The translations under genes and the position numbers were made by a program. This document shows, piece after piece, positions 11,579 through 20,766 of a stretch of DNA of 64,000 bases. The DNA comes from Polaromonas sp. (lineage in GTDB: Bacteria; Pseudomonadota; Gammaproteobacteria; Burkholderiales; Burkholderiaceae_C): NCBI RefSeq assembly GCF_029945685.1, contig NZ_JAQSDA010000020.1:488044-552043 (forward strand), written 5' to 3'. The stretch's first letter is position 1. Every line of letters starts with the position of its first letter. Under the pieces are notes generated by a model. The model did not search any database, was not told where the DNA came from, and saw nothing but the letters and a program-made list of their open reading frames with translations.

Positions 11579-12159
11579 TTTTTGTTCCTATCTGTTAGAG
11601 CCGCGCCTGCTTTCGGCCGAATGATCCGGATAGCCCCAAGAGGCAACAAATCCACCGCCTGCCCCGAAGGCACATCAATCACCTGCCCCGGCCTGACCTT
11701 GAGTTGCATGTCCTGGCCCCGAGACTGCAGCACACCCGCCTGCCCCGCCAAAGTGCGCAAAGGAGTGGCTGCGGCCCGTCCATAAAGCGGTTGGTCATTA
11801 ACCCACACCGTGCTGCGGTTGCCCGAACGGACCACCACGCCGCTGACGACCAGGGCGTCCGGCAAGCTGGAGGCAGGCTCACCCGACGGTTCTTTTGGAA
11901 GCACCTGCACACCCTCGTCGGGACTACCGACAGCGTTGCGTGCAGATTCAAGATTTCGGCGCTGCGCCGGCGAAAGAATCAGCGTCCCAAGCTCGCGGGA
12001 CAACGGGGCAACGCCAGGAACGGTCAACGCCGGCGCTGCCGTCTGCGCCATGACTGCACAGGCAGTCATCCCTGTCAGGCCGAGTGCGATAACCCGGCCC
12101 CTGAACCCTGCAGCCTTGACAGACATTGAGGAGAGTTTCGTCACAGTCTCCACCTTCAT
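11575..12159 (-). CDS. mshK: MSHA biogenesis protein MshK-like
   Basis: A 194-residue protein with an N-terminal hydrophobic export segment (about 23-42) and a C-terminal domain of the kind found in MshK/PilP-like periplasmic proteins: DALVVSGVVVRSGNRSTVWVNDQPL followed by LKVRPGQVIDV. It probably links the inner-membrane platform to the secretin. The name rests mainly on position (directly after MshI- and MshJ-like genes) and this domain. It overlaps both neighbours by 4 bp, so it is translationally coupled. Confidence 0.68.
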   Translation of the reverse strand: MKVETVTKLSSMSVKAAGFRGRVIALGLTGMTACAVMAQTAAPALTVPGVAPLSRELGTLILSPAQRRNLESARNAVGSPDEGVQVLPKEPSGEPASSLPDALVVSGVVVRSGNRSTVWVNDQPLYGRAAATPLRTLAGQAGVLQSRGQDMQLKVRPGQVIDVPSGQAVDLLPLGAIRIIRPKAGAALTDRNKK

Positions 12160-12788
12160 GGTGCTTTAGGCGCTGCGCCTTCGGCCACCACATACAACCA
12201 GGACAACTCACAACGCACATCCACCGCTGGGGCCGACAGGCCCGCATTGGTGAAAATTTTCTGATCGTAAATACAGCTGTCGGACGTGAAGTAACCCGCG
12301 TTGCCGCCTTGCAGGCGTGCCAGCAGGCTGATCCACTCTTGCTCATGGACACCGCTCACCCCAAGCTTCATGGGCACACGCACCAGGTGGGCCACGGTTT
12401 CACCGGTCTTGTCGTCGTTCAGGGGCCTGATTTTTTCCTGGGCGCCCAGCTCCCACACAAGGGTGCTTTTCTTCAGGTCGCTCGCAGCAGCTTCCAGCGC
12501 CTCCAGCATCGCCAGCCGGTCGGGCGCGTGGGCAAAGTGGGACTGCTTGAGCTTGCCGAACATCTGCAGATTCTCCTCCAGCCTCGCCCGGTCCGACTGC
12601 GTGTTTTCGAGCGACAGGTTGGCGGCGTCCAGCACTGCCTGGGCCTTGCCTTGCTCCACCGCGATGCTCTGGGCCAGCCAGCTTGCGCCGCCAACCAGCG
12701 CAGCAGCAACGGTGCACATGATCGCCCCCAGCACCAGCGGCCGGGCCGCCATGCGCCAGACGCTGCGCGTTTGTTGCAGGTCCGTCAT
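12156..12788 (-). CDS. mshJ: MSHA biogenesis protein MshJ-like (PilO/GspM type)
   Basis: A 210-residue protein with a short cytoplasmic N-terminus, one membrane helix (about 16-38) and a coiled-coil-like stretch (AQAVLDAANLSLENTQSDRARLEE), then a small C-terminal domain, the layout of PilO/GspM inner-membrane platform proteins. The start ATG at 12788 overlaps the MshI-like stop (12785-12788). A longer frame runs upstream through the neighbour but is only open sequence. The assignment is by layout and gene order. Confidence 0.75.
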   Translation of the reverse strand: MTDLQQTRSVWRMAARPLVLGAIMCTVAAALVGGASWLAQSIAVEQGKAQAVLDAANLSLENTQSDRARLEENLQMFGKLKQSHFAHAPDRLAMLEALEAAASDLKKSTLVWELGAQEKIRPLNDDKTGETVAHLVRVPMKLGVSGVHEQEWISLLARLQGGNAGYFTSDSCIYDQKIFTNAGLSAPAVDVRCELSWLYVVAEGAAPKAP

Positions 12789-14359
12789 GGCGCGACTTTC
12801 TCCAGACACAGGTCCAGCGTGCGTGCACTCACCTCGCCCAGCGTGCCGGCCTGGACCTGCACCGGGTCCAGCGTCACTGTGGATTTGAGCAGAAAGGCCG
12901 ACCAGCCCCCGGTGCTCAAACCGGCCAGCAAAGCATCCTGAAACTGCAGCGCCTGGCGCTGTGTCAATGTCAGCGGAAGTGCTGCGGTGAAGCTGAGTAT
13001 CGCAAGAGCAGGTTTGACCGGTTCCACTGCGGGAGGGGTGGCTGCCGCTGCGGCATCGACCACTTTCGGGCATCCAAAGGACTGGTCGGCAGCCGGAGGC
13101 GAACCGGAAGTCTGCACCTGCAAACGCGGCAGTGCCCAGCTGATTTTTTGCACTTCCACCCCCGGTGCAGCCCTCAGTGCACCGGACAGATGCTGAAGGC
13201 CGGCAAACTGGTCGGGCTGCGACGCGAGGGTTTGCCGCCAGGCCTGCACCGACGCCACCGCGAGGCCGGCCTGGCTCAGGTCGCCCTTGGCGCGCAGGAC
13301 TTCCTGGCTGGCCTGCTGATTGATGACTGCTGCGCGCGCCACTTGCTCCTGCGCCAGGTTGCGCTTCCCCCAGGACAGCCACAACAAGTCCGCCGACCAC
13401 AAGACAGCCAGGGCCAAAGCGGTGATACCCCCGTACTTTGCAACGGCAGAGATCTGGGCCGCACGCCATTGCTTGCGTGATTCGTCGGGCAGAAACTGCA
13501 GCTGTGCAGAGGCCGACTTGAGCCGAGGCAGCAGCCGGGCATAGGCGTCAGTGACTCCCTCAATGAATTGCACGTCCAGCGCGGGGTCGGCGCCAACCTC
13601 TGCGAGTGCCTGCTCGTCGTCAAACGGCAACCACATCTGCGTGGCTACGGGTTGGTCAGCGCTGCCCAGCCACTCTTGCGAAATCAGGTACTGAACCGTT
13701 CTGCGCGCCTCGGCCAACACAAAGGCCGCCGACAGGCTGCCTTCGCCCACACTCAGGGCCAGGCGCGAAAACAGCGGGGTCTTGCCGCGCACGAGCACCT
13801 GCCGCAGCCCCGCAGGGGTGGCCACCAGCGCCAGCGTGGGCCGAAGGCTGGCGGGCTCCGGTGGCGCCGGTGGGCCTTGCAGCGGCTCGCTGCGCGCTCG
13901 CCGGGGCAATTTTTGCCGGACTTCCAGCGCAATCAAGGCTGAAAGCGGCCACAAGCCCTTGACGCGAATGTGATGCGCTGTGAGGGCAGCCAGCCATTGG
14001 GCGATGCGCTCGCTTTGCCCCATGCCGATCAGGCTGACACGGGTTGGCGGCCGCAAAGACCCGGAAGGAACCAACACCGCGGCGCGATAAGGGTTGTCGC
14101 GCAACTGTTGCAACAAGCGGCGTTGCATGAGTTGTTGCCGCGTTCCGGCCAACCATATCGGCGGCAAGACATTGCGGATGTAGGCCTCGTCCATGATGTC
14201 GCTGACCAGCGAGCAGTTTCCGCGCGCCGGCATGTGGGCGGCGACCCAGGCGACCGGGTCAACATCCACACCCGCTGCCGCCACTGGCTCGGCACGGGCG
14301 CCGCTCAGCCGGTACAGATGGACCGACTGCTGCGCAATGACGAGAGCGAAGTCCAGCAT
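12785..14359 (-). CDS. mshI: MSHA biogenesis protein MshI-like (PilM/PilN, GspL-like)
   Basis: A 524-residue protein. The N-terminal two thirds look like a degenerate actin-like ATPase fold (MLDFALVIAQQSVHLYRLSG, later LVRGKTPLFSRLALSVGEG), followed by a membrane helix near residue 310-330 and a PilN/GspL-like periplasmic tail rich in Ala and Gln. It would anchor the assembly ATPase to the membrane platform. It lies 2 bp after the GspF-like gene and overlaps the MshJ-like start. The fold assignment is a judgement from pattern and context. Confidence 0.72.
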   Translation of the reverse strand: MLDFALVIAQQSVHLYRLSGARAEPVAAAGVDVDPVAWVAAHMPARGNCSLVSDIMDEAYIRNVLPPIWLAGTRQQLMQRRLLQQLRDNPYRAAVLVPSGSLRPPTRVSLIGMGQSERIAQWLAALTAHHIRVKGLWPLSALIALEVRQKLPRRARSEPLQGPPAPPEPASLRPTLALVATPAGLRQVLVRGKTPLFSRLALSVGEGSLSAAFVLAEARRTVQYLISQEWLGSADQPVATQMWLPFDDEQALAEVGADPALDVQFIEGVTDAYARLLPRLKSASAQLQFLPDESRKQWRAAQISAVAKYGGITALALAVLWSADLLWLSWGKRNLAQEQVARAAVINQQASQEVLRAKGDLSQAGLAVASVQAWRQTLASQPDQFAGLQHLSGALRAAPGVEVQKISWALPRLQVQTSGSPPAADQSFGCPKVVDAAAAATPPAVEPVKPALAILSFTAALPLTLTQRQALQFQDALLAGLSTGGWSAFLLKSTVTLDPVQVQAGTLGEVSARTLDLCLEKVAP

Positions 14360-14361
14360 GG

Positions 14362-15564
14362 CTAGAACTTGACCTTGGAAATCAGGTCATAGATCGGCAG
14401 CATCACCGACGACATGATCCAGGCAATCATGCCGCCCAGCACCAGCGTCAGCACTGGCTGTATCAGCCCCTGTAACTTTTCGATGGCATCATTGACTTCA
14501 CGGGTGTAGAAATAGCTGACGTTTTCAAGCGCCTTGTCCAGACCGCCGGTGCTCTCGCCGACCCGGATCATGCGCACCACCAGCGGCGGAAACAGGGTGG
14601 TTGCGGCAAAGGAGTCGGACACCTTTTGCCCCTGGGAAATACTCAGCGCTGCGCCGCTGATCGCCTTTCGATAGGCCGCGTTGCCGGAAAGGCTCAGGCA
14701 GAACCCGAGCGAGTCGAGCACCGAGACGCCGCTTTTGTACATCAGGCCGAAAGATTTGGCAAAACGCGCCATGATGATTTTCTTGAGAATGGGGCCGAAG
14801 ATGGGCGCTCGCAACTTGGCGCTGTCTATCCAGAGTCGGGCCGCCGGCGAAAGGCGGACGGCGGTGATCCAGGTGGCCGCCACCAGAAAAATCACCAACG
14901 GGATGGTGTACCAGTAATTCACCAGAAAACCGGAAAAGGCCACCAGCGCACGCGTCTGGATAGGCACCGTTCCGCCCAGATTCTTGATGAAGCCCAGCAA
15001 CTGCGGAACGAGGTAAATCATCAAAAAACCGACAGCGCCCAGCACCACGGTACCGGCAAATATCGGGTACATCAGCAGTTTTTTGGTCTGCGCGGCAATT
15101 TCGTCCGACCACTTCAGGCTTTCCACCAGCTCGGCCAGCACTTCCGGCAGCTTGCCCGTGGCTTCACCCGTGCGAATCAGGTTCACGTTGACCTTGTCGA
15201 TGCCCGCAGGCGATTGCTCGAGCGCCTCCGACAGACTGGCACCGCCCTCGATACGATCCACCAGGTCCGAGATGAAACGCCGCACGGTGGGCGTGTCGGC
15301 AGAGTCGCGCAAATCGATCAGCGACTCAAACAAGGGGACGCCTGCCTGGCTCATCGTCTGCATGTGAATGAAGATGTTGATGAGCTCCTTGCTCTCCAGC
15401 CTCTTGCGGGCGAACAGCGTGGCGGCGCGCACCGGCGTGGCTTTCAGCAGTTCCAGCTGCATGCGGCCCAGGCGTGCTTCCAGGTCGGACTCGCTGGTGG
15501 CCGACTGGCGCCCCGAGATGGTCCGGCCTTCGGCTGTGATCGCGCGGTAGTTGAACTCCAGCAT
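14362..15564 (-). CDS. mshG: Type II secretion/pilus platform protein F (MshG-like)
   Basis: A 400-residue polytopic protein of the GspF/PilC family: MLEFNYRAITAEGRTISG start, the repeated T2SF domain with FIHMQTMSQAGVPLFESL and later SFGLMYKSGVSVLDSL, three hydrophobic segments, and the conserved ending MLPIYDLISKVKF. It forms the inner-membrane base on which pilins are extruded. It overlaps the MshE start by one base. Confidence 0.93.
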   Translation of the reverse strand: MLEFNYRAITAEGRTISGRQSATSESDLEARLGRMQLELLKATPVRAATLFARKRLESKELINIFIHMQTMSQAGVPLFESLIDLRDSADTPTVRRFISDLVDRIEGGASLSEALEQSPAGIDKVNVNLIRTGEATGKLPEVLAELVESLKWSDEIAAQTKKLLMYPIFAGTVVLGAVGFLMIYLVPQLLGFIKNLGGTVPIQTRALVAFSGFLVNYWYTIPLVIFLVAATWITAVRLSPAARLWIDSAKLRAPIFGPILKKIIMARFAKSFGLMYKSGVSVLDSLGFCLSLSGNAAYRKAISGAALSISQGQKVSDSFAATTLFPPLVVRMIRVGESTGGLDKALENVSYFYTREVNDAIEKLQGLIQPVLTLVLGGMIAWIMSSVMLPIYDLISKVKF

Positions 15565-17279
15565 CAGTTGGCCAGCCGGGTCAGGTCCACCACGCGGGCC
15601 ACCTCTTCGAGCGAGGTCGTGCCGGCCAGCACGCGGCCCAGCCCGTCCTCAGCCATGGTGGTAAAACCGTTGCTGCGGGCGTGGGCCAGCAGTTCGGGAC
15701 TGCGGGCGTTTCGGGACAGCAGATCGTCCAGGCCCATGTCGAAGCGCAGCAACTCCATGATGCTGGTACGCCCCTTGTAACCCTGGTTTTTGCAATGGGT
15801 GCAACCCACAGCGCGGTACAGGCTCAACGGCAGATGGTGCGCAACGCCCAGCAGCGATTTTTCAACCTCACCCGCTTCGTAGGATTCCTTGCATTTGGGG
15901 CATAACAGGCGTATCAGGCGCTGCGCGACGATGCCGATCAGGTTCCCGGTCATCACGCTCACGGGAATGCCCAGGTCCAGCAGCCGGGCGATGGCCAGCA
16001 CCGCCGAATTGGCGTGCAGGGTCGAAAACACCTGGTGGCCCGTCATGGCGGCGCGAAAAGCCATCTCTGCCGTCTCGTGGTCGCGGATCTCGCCGACCAG
16101 GATGATGTCCGGATCCTGCCGCATCATGGAGCGGATGCCGTTGGCAAAGTCCATCTTGGGGTTGTCCGCGGCAGAGGCCTGGCGGATACGCGCCATCGGG
16201 TATTCGACCGGGTCCTCCAGCGTCATGATGTTGACGCTCTCGGTGTTCATCTCATTGAGGATCGAGTACAGCGTGGTGGTCTTGCCGCTGCCGGTCGGTC
16301 CGGTCACCAGAATGATGCCGTAGGGCCGCGCGAGCATGAGCCGCAAGGTGTTCATGCGGTCGGCCGGCAGCCCCATCTTGTCCATCGGCACGATGGACTT
16401 GCGCCGGTCCAGCACACGCAGCACGAAGTTCTCGCCATGGATGGTCGGCTGCGCGGCTGCGCGAAAATCAACATCGTGACCGCGTATGACCATGGAAATA
16501 CGCCCGTCCTGGGGTGCCCGCGTCTCGGCAATGTCCATGCCCGACAGCACCTTGAGCCTGACGGACAACGCCGGCCAGTACTGTTTGTGCAGCACCCTGA
16601 CCTGCCGCATCACGCCGTCAATGCGGTAGCGGATGCGCAAAAAACCCTCTTCGGGTTCGAAGTGAATGTCGGAAGCACCTTCGAGCACAGCGTCGGCCAG
16701 CAAAGCGTCGATGAGCCGGACAATCGGGTGCGCAAAAGCTTCGGCGCCGCGCATGGACAGCGCGCTGTCGTCCATCTTTCCGGTGCGCAGTCCCTTGAGG
16801 ATATCGTCGATGGACAGCACATAGCCGTAAAAACGGTCGATGGCAGCCTTGATGTCGGCCTTGGACGCCAGCCGCCAGCGCAGTGATATGTCGGCAGGCA
16901 CGGCGGAGCGGCACTGGTCCATGGCCACCACGTCGTTGGTGTCGCTGATGGCCACTGTGAGCTGCCGGCTCTCGTCGTCAAACCCAACCGGGAAAACGTC
17001 GTAGTTCTGCGCCAGTGTCTTGGGGATGAGCTTGATCGCCCCGTCGTCGGGGACCATGTCGTCGAGCCGGATGGCCTCGGTGGCGCTGGCCGCTGCCATG
17101 ATGGCCGTGAGGTCATCGAGCGACAACATGCCCAGGCTGACCAGAATGTCGCCGAAAGAGCCGCCGCGCTTTTCACGCTCGGTCCAGGCAATCTCGGCCT
17201 GGTCGTGTGTGATCAGGCCACTGCGCTCGAGCTCAAGGTAAAACGACGTCGGGTTGTAGACGTCGAGTTTTGCGCTCAT
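15564..17279 (-). CDS. mshE: Pilus assembly ATPase (MshE/PilB/GspE family)
   Basis: A 571-residue hexameric motor ATPase that powers pilus assembly. The N-terminal MshEN/GspE-N domain (YLELERSGLITHDQAEIAW) is followed by the catalytic half: Walker A GPTGSGKTTT near residue 331, Asp box EDPVEY, Walker B DIILVGEIRD, His box TGHQVFSTLHAN. The zinc-binding Cys pairs CPKC (near 462) and CTHC (near 496) are intact. MshE N-terminal domains can bind cyclic di-GMP, so the same may hold here. Its start overlaps the MshN-like stop (17276-17279). No retraction ATPase (PilT) is present in the window. Confidence 0.94.
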   Translation of the reverse strand: MSAKLDVYNPTSFYLELERSGLITHDQAEIAWTEREKRGGSFGDILVSLGMLSLDDLTAIMAAASATEAIRLDDMVPDDGAIKLIPKTLAQNYDVFPVGFDDESRQLTVAISDTNDVVAMDQCRSAVPADISLRWRLASKADIKAAIDRFYGYVLSIDDILKGLRTGKMDDSALSMRGAEAFAHPIVRLIDALLADAVLEGASDIHFEPEEGFLRIRYRIDGVMRQVRVLHKQYWPALSVRLKVLSGMDIAETRAPQDGRISMVIRGHDVDFRAAAQPTIHGENFVLRVLDRRKSIVPMDKMGLPADRMNTLRLMLARPYGIILVTGPTGSGKTTTLYSILNEMNTESVNIMTLEDPVEYPMARIRQASAADNPKMDFANGIRSMMRQDPDIILVGEIRDHETAEMAFRAAMTGHQVFSTLHANSAVLAIARLLDLGIPVSVMTGNLIGIVAQRLIRLLCPKCKESYEAGEVEKSLLGVAHHLPLSLYRAVGCTHCKNQGYKGRTSIMELLRFDMGLDDLLSRNARSPELLAHARSNGFTTMAEDGLGRVLAGTTSLEEVARVVDLTRLAN

Positions 17280-18991
17280 CGGGAGGCCCCCGCAGCTGCG
17301 CTCGCCTTTAATGCCGCCAGCCGGGTGCGCGCGCTGGCTTCATCGAACCCCGACGCCCGGCCCTGGGCCAGCCCGAGCGCCGTTTCGTAATACTGCGCCG
17401 CGAGGCCCGACTTGCGCAGGTGATCCAGCGTGACCGCCAGGTTGTAGGCAAATTGCGGCTCCTGGGGCGCCGCCGAATGGGCCTTGAAAAACAGGGGTTG
17501 CGCCTCGGACCAACGCTTTTCGCCAGACAGGACCAACCCCAGGGCATTGTTCAGGTCGGCCTCCTGAGGGGAGCGGGCCAGCATTTCGCGAAGCCTGGAT
17601 TCCTGCTGGGGCTCGCCAGCGTTGGTGATCAGGCTGCTGAGCCCGGCGAGCGCCGTGGCGTTTTGCGGCTCCAGCCGCAAGACCCGTTTGTAGGCATCCA
17701 TGGCCGGTTCGCGCTGGTTGTCGGCATGGGCGATGACGGCCAGACCGAGCCATGCGTCACGCTGTGCCGGATCGGCCCTGAGAACCTCCTGATAAAGCCG
17801 GATGGCTTCGGAGGTCTTGCCCGCCTGGTAGGCCGCGTAGGCGGCGTCCATGAGCGAAGCAGGCTTTGCGGCATTGGGGCGCAAGGCTACCCCCGGCCCT
17901 GCGGAGGCAACGTCCGACCCGCGGCGACCGTCGCCGCTGGATGGCGGCTGCCGGGTCACGGCGTTGCGCGCAGGACTTTGCGCTGGCTCGCGCGGACGAG
18001 GCGCCGCAGCCACCGCACGAGAGGATGGGACGGTGGGGCCGCGAGCCGCCCCTTGGGCGGGCGCCGGGACCGTGCCGGCAACGGGCTGTGCAGCGGAAGG
18101 GAGGCTGTTGTCTGCCGCGGCAACACCTGTTGTTTGACCGGCCGCAACTGGCAGGTTGCCGGGTACAGAAACCTCGGCAGTGGGCGCCGCTGATGCCACG
18201 GTTGCTGCAGCCTGGGGGGCGACAACGACCACCGTGGTCTTGCCCCCAACCAGTGTGCCGGACGACCCGAAAAGCGCATCCCCAAACAGCAGGAAAGCTG
18301 CCACCGGCAATGCCACCACCAGCGCCACAGCGGCAAGCACCCACTGGCGCCGCTGCGGCTTGTTGGGCACCTTCCTGGCGCCTGCACCGGCCATCGCACC
18401 GGCGGCGGAGATCGCCTGGCGCTGCGTGGTTCCCGACAGGGGCGGGGCCCGTTCCAGGGACCCCGCCGCTACCGGCGCTGAATCGGGAGCCGGGGACACA
18501 GGGGCTCGCGTAGCAAAGGGCCCGGTGGAGGGCCGCACCGGTTCGCGTGCCACCTGAGCGGCGGCCCAGCCCCCGGAGACAGGCGCCGTATTTTGCCCGG
18601 CTTCTGTGCCAGTTGGCCGGGCATAACGTCCATACGGTTGAATAGGCGTGCGGGGATCGGCCACCGGGGCGGCGGGCGCGGCTTGCGGCGACGGCGCGGC
18701 GACTGCGGCTTCGTCCGACACCAGGCTCAGGTCCGGAAAATCAGTCTCAGGCGCTGGTACAAGTGTCGTCGTGCTTGCCTGCGCACCGGCCACGTCCGGC
18801 TCCGGCTCAGGGGGCGAGACCGGCGTCTGCGCCTGCAGGGTCAACTCGGGCCCGGATGCCTGCGCAGGGTCAGGCGGGGTGCTCCCCTCGGGCGCCATGG
18901 GCGCCGGGCCTGCGCTGGCTACTGACGCGTCCAGCTTGCGCTTGCGGGAGTCCTCCTCTGCCCGCCGGAGCGCGTCGAGCAGCAAGCTCAT
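17276..18991 (-). CDS. mshN: TPR protein of the MSHA locus (MshN-like)
   Basis: A 571-residue protein: MSLLLDALRRAEEDSRKRKL start, typical of MshN and its relatives, a long Pro/Ala-rich disordered region (about 20-215), one membrane helix (about 222-242), another low-complexity stretch, and a C-terminal TPR array (about 385-560; e.g. AYAAYQAGKTSEAIRLYQEVL, DAWLGLAVIAHADNQREPA). It probably scaffolds the pilus machine in the periplasm. It overlaps both the secretin and the ATPase genes by 4 bp. Confidence 0.85.
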   Translation of the reverse strand: MSLLLDALRRAEEDSRKRKLDASVASAGPAPMAPEGSTPPDPAQASGPELTLQAQTPVSPPEPEPDVAGAQASTTTLVPAPETDFPDLSLVSDEAAVAAPSPQAAPAAPVADPRTPIQPYGRYARPTGTEAGQNTAPVSGGWAAAQVAREPVRPSTGPFATRAPVSPAPDSAPVAAGSLERAPPLSGTTQRQAISAAGAMAGAGARKVPNKPQRRQWVLAAVALVVALPVAAFLLFGDALFGSSGTLVGGKTTVVVVAPQAAATVASAAPTAEVSVPGNLPVAAGQTTGVAAADNSLPSAAQPVAGTVPAPAQGAARGPTVPSSRAVAAAPRPREPAQSPARNAVTRQPPSSGDGRRGSDVASAGPGVALRPNAAKPASLMDAAYAAYQAGKTSEAIRLYQEVLRADPAQRDAWLGLAVIAHADNQREPAMDAYKRVLRLEPQNATALAGLSSLITNAGEPQQESRLREMLARSPQEADLNNALGLVLSGEKRWSEAQPLFFKAHSAAPQEPQFAYNLAVTLDHLRKSGLAAQYYETALGLAQGRASGFDEASARTRLAALKASAAAGASR

Positions 18992-20766
18992 GGCCGGCGC
19001 CCCACAGGCACCGGGGTACCGATGGAAAGCTGGCTACGGATAAAGGAGGCGTCGCCATCAATGCTCGAATCACGCAGGATGGTGGGGCGCAGGAAGATGA
19101 CCAGTTCGCTCTTGTTGGACTGGTTGCTGCGAACCTTGAACAGTTCACCGACCACCGGCACGTTGCCCACGCCGGGAATCTGGTCCGTGGCGTTGCTCTG
19201 GTCGTCCTGCATGAGGCCGCCCAGCACCGCCGTCTCGCCGTCCCGCACCTTCATGATGGATTCGAACTCACGCGTCTGTATTTCGGGTATCCGGTTGGTC
19301 ACACCCGCTTGCGCCAGCGCGGGGCTGGGGTCATTGACATAGCTCATGATCCGGGACACCGACGGACGCAGGTTCAGCGTGATTTCATTGTCATCACCGA
19401 CCTGGGCCGTCACATTCATGAGAAAGCCTACCGGCACGGTGTTGATGGTGGTGGTGTAAACCGCTGCGGTAGGGGCTACGCCGAGTGAACCTGGCGTACC
19501 GGGCGTCACCGAGATCGTGAAATACACCTTGTTGTCCACCACCTTGAGCAGCGCGGCCTGGTTGTTCATGACACTGACCTTGGGGCTGGAAAGCACGCGG
19601 GTTTTGCCGAATGATTCGAGCAGGCGCACGGTCGCAGAAATATCGGTTCTTCCCAAGGATTTCTGGGCGGTAAAGGTACCAAGAGAAGCTGGATTGACGC
19701 CCGTCAACAGGGCTGTTCCGCCGCCGGCGGCCATCACCAGGCTCAGCGGTGTGGAGACCGCGTTCCGGACAAACGACCAGTTAATTCCCTGCTGGTAGTC
19801 GTTGCTCAACGCCACTTCAACAATCGTGGCCTCGATCAGCACCTGGCGCCTGGCATTGCCGACCACCTGGTCGAGGAATTCACGCACACGCGCATGCTGC
19901 TTGCCGGTGGCGCGAACGCTGATCACGCCGGTCTCCGGATTGGCGATCACCGATGCGGCCTCACGGTACATCGGCTGCGGTGCGGCAGCAGCCGCTGGCG
20001 CAGCGGTGCCGGTGATGGTTCGCGCGGCAGCGCCCAACGCGCCGGCCACGGAAGCGGCAGGTGCAGGCGCAGCTGGAGCCACAGCAGGTGCGGCGGCAGC
20101 CGTCGTTTCAATGACCTTGTCGGTTTCCCGGAGCAGGTCACGGATGTTCTCCGTGAGCGTGACCCAGAACCGGTTGTTGGACGTATTGCGAATCGACGCG
20201 GACGAGGAGTTGCCGGTACCCGAAGCCGTGCCCTGCCCGGTGGTCGCGACTTGCGACTCCGAGCCCGTGCTGCTGACCGAATCGCGGGAGATGTTGGGGT
20301 AGTCCACCTTGTACAGACGCAAAAACGGCGCATCGGGCAGCACGAACAGGTTCTTCCCGTCAAGTTCGTAGCGCATGTCCACCTGGCGGGAAACGCGATC
20401 CAGAAGCTCGGAAATGGTTTGATCCAGCGCATTGAGCGTGACAGTGCCGGTGATGCCCGGATGAATATCGAGGTTCAGCTTGGCATCCCGGGCCAATGCG
20501 AAAAGCAGGGTCTGGACGTTGACATTGCTGACCACCACGCTGTAGGTTTCCTGCGGCTTGACCGCCCGGGGTGCGGGCAGACGCGGTGCGCCGGCCGAAA
20601 GCGGAGGAATGCTGATGGCGTCGGCGGGGGCCTGGGCGAGCGGCGGGACCGTGGAGGGCTCCTCGACCAGATGTCCTTTCGACATGGGCGGCGGGGGTGT
20701 TGCACAGCCTGCAAGCACCAGTGCGGCCAGCAGGGCCGGCTTCCAGACGGGGCAATAGGTTTTCAA
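18988..20766 (-). CDS. mshL: Secretin of the MSHA-like pilus (MshL-like lipoprotein)
   Basis: A 592-residue outer-membrane secretin. The lipoprotein signal ends LVLAGC (Cys near 21). An N-terminal STN-like domain follows (SVVVSNVNVQTLLFALARDAKLNLDIHPG), then N-domains interrupted by an Ala/Pro-rich loop (about 223-275), and the C-terminal secretin domain (LIEATIVEVALSNDYQQGINW, then VLSSPKVSVMNNQAA and the terminal VPVVGELFKVRSNQSNKSELVIFLRP). It forms the gate through which the pilus leaves. It overlaps the neighbouring genes at both ends. Confidence 0.93.
   Translation of the reverse strand: MKTYCPVWKPALLAALVLAGCATPPPPMSKGHLVEEPSTVPPLAQAPADAISIPPLSAGAPRLPAPRAVKPQETYSVVVSNVNVQTLLFALARDAKLNLDIHPGITGTVTLNALDQTISELLDRVSRQVDMRYELDGKNLFVLPDAPFLRLYKVDYPNISRDSVSSTGSESQVATTGQGTASGTGNSSSASIRNTSNNRFWVTLTENIRDLLRETDKVIETTAAAAPAVAPAAPAPAASVAGALGAAARTITGTAAPAAAAAPQPMYREAASVIANPETGVISVRATGKQHARVREFLDQVVGNARRQVLIEATIVEVALSNDYQQGINWSFVRNAVSTPLSLVMAAGGGTALLTGVNPASLGTFTAQKSLGRTDISATVRLLESFGKTRVLSSPKVSVMNNQAALLKVVDNKVYFTISVTPGTPGSLGVAPTAAVYTTTINTVPVGFLMNVTAQVGDDNEITLNLRPSVSRIMSYVNDPSPALAQAGVTNRIPEIQTREFESIMKVRDGETAVLGGLMQDDQSNATDQIPGVGNVPVVGELFKVRSNQSNKSELVIFLRPTILRDSSIDGDASFIRSQLSIGTPVPVGRRP

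Noticed and set aside
12156-13469. 437-codon minus-strand frame covering two pilus genes
   Set aside because: The real MshJ-like gene starts at 12788; the upstream part is the MshI-like gene read in another frame.
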